Source: Aselliscus stoliczkanus (taxonomy: Eukaryota; Chordata; Mammalia; Chiroptera; Hipposideridae). From it: a DNA stretch of 64,000 bases. This document shows positions 58,751-64,000 of this stretch, piece by piece (position 1 is the first letter of the stretch; each line of letters opens with the position of its first letter). The DNA lies in assembly GCA_033961575.1 (NCBI GenBank), contig CM066731.1, forward strand, positions 58,805,501 through 58,869,500. Reading direction: 5' to 3'. A model generated the notes under the pieces. It searched no databases and was not told the DNA's origin. It saw nothing but the letters and a program-made list of their open reading frames with translations. The translations under genes and the position numbers were made by a program.

Positions 58751-58918
58751 TACATCTAGAAATGATTTTAAAAAATAATTGGTGCATGAGGTAAGATTTT
58801 TGCAAAGCGGAAATATGTAATATCTTACTTAACAAACTATTGGCAGACACGTGAAAACGTGAACTTTTCTCCTTAATACGATTAGAATTAATTTTTCTCT
58901 ATAATTGTGTTGTTACAG

Positions 58919-59054
58919 AAGATCTTGACGATTTAAGAATGGAGGGAGTAACTACCCTGGTACCTTCTGGGAGCAAATTTAACCAAGGCCGTGCTGCTTA
59001 CCCTGCTGAACCTCAGGCCAAGGTCACGCTCAACATCTGTTCAAGGTGTGCCAG
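58919..59054 (+). CDS. candidate host exon 1, unknown gene
   Basis: A 136-bp segment, GC-richer than its surroundings. It is preceded by a pyrimidine-rich tract and TTGTGTTGTTACAG and followed by CCAG/GTAAAA, a good donor. One frame is open throughout (44 full codons with split codons at both ends); the other two have early stops. The open frame includes [12 protein letters not shown] and ends NICSRCAR. I do not recognise the protein. No repeat signature overlaps it. It may be an exon of a large gene whose introns fill the window, a noncoding transcript exon, or chance. Confidence 0.35.
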
Positions 59055-59340
59055 GTAAAACAAACCATAGGTATGGTACCCATAAATGTGAATTTTAAAA
59101 GCTAAGATTTTGATGCAAAGCATGTACTCCTCTGTGTTCAGAAAATCTTTTCCTTCAGTTATCTTTTGTGCTAATATTGTCGACGGAGTTTGTCATGTTA
59201 TACTCGTTCCCAGTGCCACTCAGACGGACAATGAATCAAAGAGCTTAGATTGTCTTTACATCACACTTTGAGACTGCTTTAAGTCATTCTGTTTCTGAAT
59301 TTCATTTGTTGTCTGACCTTCTGCTCCCTTTCAAAGGAAG

Positions 59341-59406
59341 ATTCAAGGGACTCAAAAAGTTCAAAGCCAAGTTTAAAGCACCTGAGTCAGGCACAGGTTT
59401 GCCCAG
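59341..59406 (+). CDS. candidate host exon 2, unknown gene
   Basis: A short splice-flanked segment 286 bp after the first candidate. A pyrimidine-rich tract with TCTGCTCCCTTTCAAAGGAAG offers acceptors at 59336 and 59340; the donor is CCCAG/GTACGG at 59406-59407. Only the acceptor at 59340 keeps the frame of the first candidate (RFKGLKKFKAKFK onwards); the one at 59336 would meet a stop after about 13 codons. Lysine-rich, no recognised domain. Confidence 0.28.
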
Positions 59407-60439
59407 GTACGGTGTAAGATCTGATGCTATTGGCCTCTTAACCTGCCCCTTATCCTGTTCACCTCCTAGAAAGAATTTAATCAGCTTGACGCTTTGCAGT
59501 TTTGGCAGCTGGAAGCAATCTTTGCATAGACTGTCTGTGGCCAAAGAAGTAGCTTAAATTACTGCCAAGTCAGCTCCCAGTGCTGGTCTAGCAGAAACTC
59601 ACCAAAGAGCTAGAATGCATTCTTTTGTAGAAACTAAATCTCATTTGCAAAGAGATTTTTAAGCCTGTTTAAATGATAAAACAAGCCTTTTAACCCTTAT
59701 GTAAATGGTGCAGATTAGCAAGAACAATGTGCTGGCTGGCAGGTTTTATCTCCTTTTCTTTATGCCTAGCTAGTCCATTGTACAGTTTAAGAGGGGATTA
59801 GCTGCTTGGAAAAAGGGAGGGGGGAGTGTAGGAAAATCATATCAGATTTTTTGTAGCTCTTCCTCTTTTCCTTTTACCCCTTTGGGATTTTTATTTTGAG
59901 TGTCACAGGCTTAGAAAAATAGAAAGGACACCTCTTAAAAAATCAGGGGTGGGGTTTGGTACCATTCAGAGAATTGCCAGAGTATAGTGAAAATGCCAGT
60001 AGAAACATTGCTTAGACAAGTCATATTTGGGTGAGTTCACTTTTTGCTTAGGGCTCTGAAGAAAACTGGTAATATCTATGTGATGCTACTTAGGCATCCT
60101 GAATATACAAAGCCATCTTTGGAAGTGTTGATTGGCATCTTTAATAAAATATTTGTACATTTTGTGCACATTTATACATTTGCAATTTGGAGAGGGATTG
60201 GTTTTCATATCATTTGGAGAAGATTGGGATATGAGGTGTGAGTTTTTCAAAAAGGAAAGCCTTTGAAAATAATATGTTTTACTAAACTATTGAGAATTTG
60301 AACTCTGAAAGGACCAATCACATATTCAGCCCTAAATTATTTACCATTCATTTTCCCAGTGACAGAGTTAGACTATAAATTGCAAACAATCTGCTTTTAA
60401 GATGAGCCCTTAACTGGGTTTATTGAAGAACTATTCAGT
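59407..60439. other. unannotated unique sequence
   Basis: No repeat recognised. It follows the candidate exons and could be intronic. Confidence 0.4.
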
Positions 60440-60690
60440 TGAATAATTGGTTACATTTATTGCATTCTCACTATGTAGCAGATACTAATATAAGCACATT
60501 AAATATATAAAGTCATTTAATTCTCAAATAAGGCTGTGCATTAATTACTATTATTATCTTTATTTTGTAGATCAAGAAACTGAAGTATGAGTTGGTTAAG
60601 AAACTTGTCTAAAGGAACACAGCCAATAGGTGGCAAAATGCAGTTTCAAACCCAGGCAGTATGGCTTGCCAATCTGCTTGTCATTTTGTT
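60440..60690 (-). mobile_element. MIR SINE
   Basis: Reverse MIR, nearly full: GCATTCTCACTATGTAGCAG, TTTAATTCTCAAATAAGGCT, TAGATCAAGAAACTGAAGTA, GTTAAGAAACTTGTCTAAAG, GTTTCAAACCCAGGCAGTAT. Confidence 0.8.
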
Positions 60691-61019
60691 TTATTGCTAA
60701 GCACCAAACTATTGTCTGAAGGCAAAGATGGGGGCCTAAAATAGATAGAAACACTGAGATTTAGGTGTTTGAAATGATGAGAATTAATGATTGTTTTGAT
60801 GAAGAATAAGGCAGTGTTGTACTTTCAAAAGCAAGCCAGAGATGTATTCGTTCAGGGGAGTGTGGTAACCAGCATAGAGGAAGAGAATAGGCTATTGATT
60901 TTAGAGAAACTGCTGTAGCCAGAGTTTACAGTGGGAGAAAAACTAACATCAGGTGTCAAGAACTATGAGAAACCTCAGATTTTACCCTCTTTGCCACCCA
61001 ACATGCTAGTCTGCCACTG
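60691..61019. other. unannotated sequence
   Basis: Nothing recognised. Confidence 0.4.
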
Positions 61020-61390
61020 TTTCATAGATGCTGGTGGAAGACGTGAAACTCCTGGGTCAGAGACCAAGGACTTAGTACTCATAACAATAACAATTGTCAG
61101 AGTTTAGCATTCTCACTGTTTTCCTGAGGCATAAATCTTACAGAATGACACAAATAGGGTAGTAGGTTGAAGTAAATGAGAGGAACCCTGAGTTTAGGAA
61201 ACCTGAATATTTTACAGTGGGAAGTTATTATAGCATTGATCTAGGGAGACTCCATGTCTATCTTCAAAGACTGTTTGCTGTATAAACATCCCTGAACAGA
61301 TTGTCTGATGCAAAGGCTGTCTTTGGCTCTACCCATAAGATATGTGGAAACATGAGCAATTCCCAGATTTGTTTCCCAATACTGGAGTAG
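61020..61390. mobile_element. old LTR-like repeat, copy B
   Basis: Matches 27362-27815 in block order, with GCTGTATAAACATCCCTGAA and GATATGTGGAAACATGAGCA. Probably an ERVL-class LTR. See copy A. Confidence 0.5.
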
Positions 61391-61659
61391 ACTACTTTTG
61401 TAGTTTATTGATGTGGTTATCAGAATTCCCCATAATTAATTCTCAAACATCATTTTGTGTTGCTGGTTTACCTTTCCTGTTTGCCAGTATTATACTTTTT
61501 AAGCCAGGGCTGAGCAATTATCTGAGGCAGAAATCATAACCCACAGTTTTTCAGGTTATGATACCTAGCCTGGACATTTGAGAGGTGATACAGACTCATA
61601 GAGGAAGCTGGACATTGGATTTTAGACCTGGGATCAGGATTTAATTCCAGATTGTGCTA

Positions 61660-61740
61660 ATGGGTTGTTGGAAAAGTCATGATGCATTTTTGCAAAGAAA
61701 AACATAGAGAAAACACGTCATGACTTTTCCAACAACCCTA
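61660..61740. mobile_element. 81-bp MADE1-like mariner mini-MITE
   Basis: Almost pure palindrome: TGGGTTGTTGGAAAAGTCAT at the left and ATGACTTTTCCAACAACCC at the right form near-perfect 24-bp inverted repeats around a roughly 30-base centre. TA flanks both sides (61658-61659 and 61741-61742). Length and structure match the human MADE1 style (80 bp, mariner-derived), but the termini differ. Confidence 0.85.
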
Positions 61741-61742
61741 TA

Positions 61743-63020
61743 GATTGCCACTGATGCTAATCTGAGCATCAGTGGCACTGAAACTATGATGCTAATGGAT
61801 ACAAAAGTTTAGGATAATAATGTTAAGTTATATTATATAGTAATCAAGACTTTCCAAGGCTTTTTCATAGTAAAGTTAGAACAGAAAGACAACTCCTTTG
61901 AAGAATGATAAAGGGATCTAATGTCCACACTCTAAATTACCTAGTGGGTCATCTTAGGAAAATTAGGCAAATATTCATAAAATCTTGTCTCTCTTCTATG
62001 AAATGGAGTTCATGTAATCCTGGGGATAACCTCCAAGGACAATTGAGAGGATTGGACAGGATAATGTATGCAAAGGCGGATAGAGAAAAGTTCACAGTTC
62101 AAGGCTCTCAAGGATCAGGGGTTTCCTCTTCCTCTCACTGGGATAATTACCATGTAAATACTTCAGCAGTTTAAAATGCTTTGAGTTTTGTTCCCCCCAC
62201 CCCCAACTTTTTAAGAGGCCCACATGGAAGTGCTCAGGCATTGAGGAAAAAAGAACTTCATTTTCCTGATATTTCAGAAATTTTCCCCTGCCTTCGATTT
62301 CTGACTGACCTGGGAGAAAACCATGGTCCACATTCCAGGATTTTTGTGTTCAGTAAAATTGCTAGGTGGTGACATTTTTGATTGTTTGTTGTTTCTTAGA
62401 GTTTTAAAGTCAAGGAATCACTTTTCCCATAGAACTGGAGAGATAAAATGTAATAAGTAAGCCTAATGGAAGCATTGTGATCTAGAAGTAATACGGTGGT
62501 CCCAAGATACTATCAACAACATCAATCTAGAGTCAGTAAGACTCAAGTGATGTTCAGATCTTCTGCAAATAACTCATCAATGATCAAGTTAGTTTAAAGA
62601 GGTGAAGCCTACTCTTTAGATTGTCTTTTTCCTCAATCTCTTTTGCAAATACTGCACCACTTGTGAGCTACTTATGGGGTCACAGTAGCTACTAGTGAGT
62701 GTGCATATGATATGTCCAGAACATGTTTGCTCTATCAAGCTGACGGCATATAGCTGAGGGCCACAGAGCCCTTCTCATTCAGAACCTACTTGATCTGTAA
62801 TGAGACTGATACACTGTAGTAGGAGTGACTGAGGAATGTAAAATACACATGACCACTGGAGGGACTTCTACTTTACCAGACATCAGGACAAGAGGGATTC
62901 AGCCCACATTGAATTATTCTGTAAAGTTCTGTGTGCCACAAAGTGACTAAAATATCAGGACTGTCAAAAAGTTTATTGATTAACATAGTTACAAAAAATA
63001 AGGTCACAGAATTTTTTATA
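61743..63020. other. unannotated sequence
   Basis: No named element. A 79-codon minus frame (62331-62092) and overlapping plus frames have no motif. Confidence 0.4.
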
Positions 63021-63024
63021 AATA

Positions 63025-63243
63025 CAGAGGGTGCCAAAAAAAGTATACACATTTTCAGAAAGGAAAAAAACTGTATTAAAATTGTAATACAATGAATGAA
63101 GCTAGCATTCATTTAATTAATGCCATCTTTTGAGCAAATGTCATACTACACATTTCTACTGTAATTCAATTCAACTTCAAAAAGTAATACATAGATAACG
63201 TCTCTTAAAATGTGTACATTTTTTTTTTTTTTGGCACTGCCGG
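63025..63243 (-). mobile_element. mariner-type MITE, variant interior
   Basis: Same terminal family as 8072 and 19090: CAGAGGGTGCCAAAAAAAGT at the left, GGCACTGCCGG (diverged) at the right, TA on both sides. The sub-terminal ACTGTATTAAAATTGTAATA matches the opposite end of the 8072 copy, so this copy is reversed. Its central sequence (63090-63180) is not shared with the others. Confidence 0.78.
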
Positions 63244-64000
63244 TATTTCACACATAGTTAAGAAGTACAGATGGAAGAAAGCTTGTGTTTTTAAGCTGGA
63301 AACTTATCCAGGGTAGTGTTACTCCCATAGCTTTCAGTGGCCTAAGTCTGATATGGACATTGCTGCAATTTGTGTGATGTAAACAAAAGGATGATGCCTG
63401 ACAAGTGGGAAAATGTGTGGCTGATAAATATCTGACCACCAAGATGTATTAAAATTTTTAACCTGGAATATTTTTTCCCCTCAATTTATTTGGAAAAGAA
63501 GCTATTATAAAACTACAAGTTTAGGTAAATAAGTAATTGTCTGTGTAGGATACAGCAGTGTCCTCATAATTGGTGATTTTATTCATTGCAAGGTAGATTT
63601 TTAATATGGTCATTGAGTGTCTTGGCTTGACTTTTAGCTGAGTCCACCAATACACTACAAATCCTTGGATGGTATGGCAAAACAAGTTTCATTTGTTGCC
63701 TAGGAGTCACACTAAGTCATATCAACTAAAAAGTAAAGTGTAGGTAGGGCAGTAATGCAAATTATCAGAAATTGTCAGAAAAACTTTTATAGTTTTTAAA
63801 AAAATAGTGATTTGCAAAATTGTGAGTTTCAAATTAAATGTCTCTATGAAACATTCTGAATTTTCCTTGTAAGAGAAAATACAAATACAAATCAGACAAA
63901 TGCTGATACTAAGGCGCCAAATTACTATTTCAGTGAAGTTGATAAGCCATTTTTCTGGGAAGACCACCCATTAATTCTGTCTCCCCACTGCCATTCTGAG
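63244..64000. other. unannotated AT-rich sequence
   Basis: No repeat or gene recognised to the window end. Confidence 0.4.

Noticed and set aside
1..64000. CRISPR array, operon, rRNA or phage-type systems
   Set aside because: No regularly spaced direct repeats with unique spacers, no ribosome-binding sites, and repeat content is plainly mammalian.

Overview
The window looks like intergenic or intronic DNA from a placental mammal, most likely a bat. It is AT-rich, has no compact operon-like coding, and is built almost entirely of interspersed repeats, microsatellites and old unique sequence. The bat call rests on several families of tRNA-headed SINEs: one with a tRNA-Ile-like head, one with a VES/Rhin-like composite body, and one with a GGCCGGCC head. 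Young DNA transposons (mariner, mariner MITEs, hAT) lie alongside old mammalian MIR, L2, MaLR and ancient L1 copies. I saw no primate Alu, rodent B1/B2, ruminant Bov or carnivore SINE. The bat assignment is an inference from memory of SINE styles, not a database match.

Layout. 0-9 kb: unique AT-rich DNA with a short SINE, a MIR, a decayed reading frame, hAT MITEs and a mariner-MITE/microsatellite cluster. 9-18 kb: mostly unrecognised sequence with two SINEs and a MIR. 18-21 kb: a MaLR-like LTR, a mariner MITE, a tRNA-Ile SINE and an internally deleted mariner that still has an open 162-codon DD34D transposase fragment. 23-27 kb: an ancient minus-strand L1 split by a long SINE. 27-31.5 kb: an old LTR, a perfect 15-bp hairpin, and a plus-strand L1 split by a hAT element and a short SINE. 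31.5-35.6 kb: an ancient L1 ORF1 fragment, then a younger minus-strand L1 that keeps its 5' UTR, ORF1 and 3' UTR but has lost most of ORF2. 36-47 kb: a MaLR LTR with a 5-bp target duplication, a long L2, MIRs, two long SINEs and an LTR split by one of them. 47-54 kb: quiet sequence, hAT, microsatellites and a fourth long SINE. 55-58.7 kb: a degraded class I endogenous retrovirus on the minus strand, with RNase H and integrase remnants and an unrelated LTR inserted in the opposite direction. 58.9-59.4 kb: two short splice-flanked open segments, the only candidates for host exons. 60-64 kb: MIR, LTR, an 81-bp MADE1-like palindrome and another mariner MITE.

No complete host protein gene, rRNA or functional tRNA gene can be supported. 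The most informative signals are about mobile DNA. One is a SINE family in two lengths whose tail is shared with a SINE carrying a different tRNA head. Another is a mariner deletion derivative that keeps a clean catalytic reading frame. A third is a set of nested insertions that gives a relative order of activity: L1, MaLR and LTR elements are the older targets; SINE, hAT and mariner elements are the younger arrivals.
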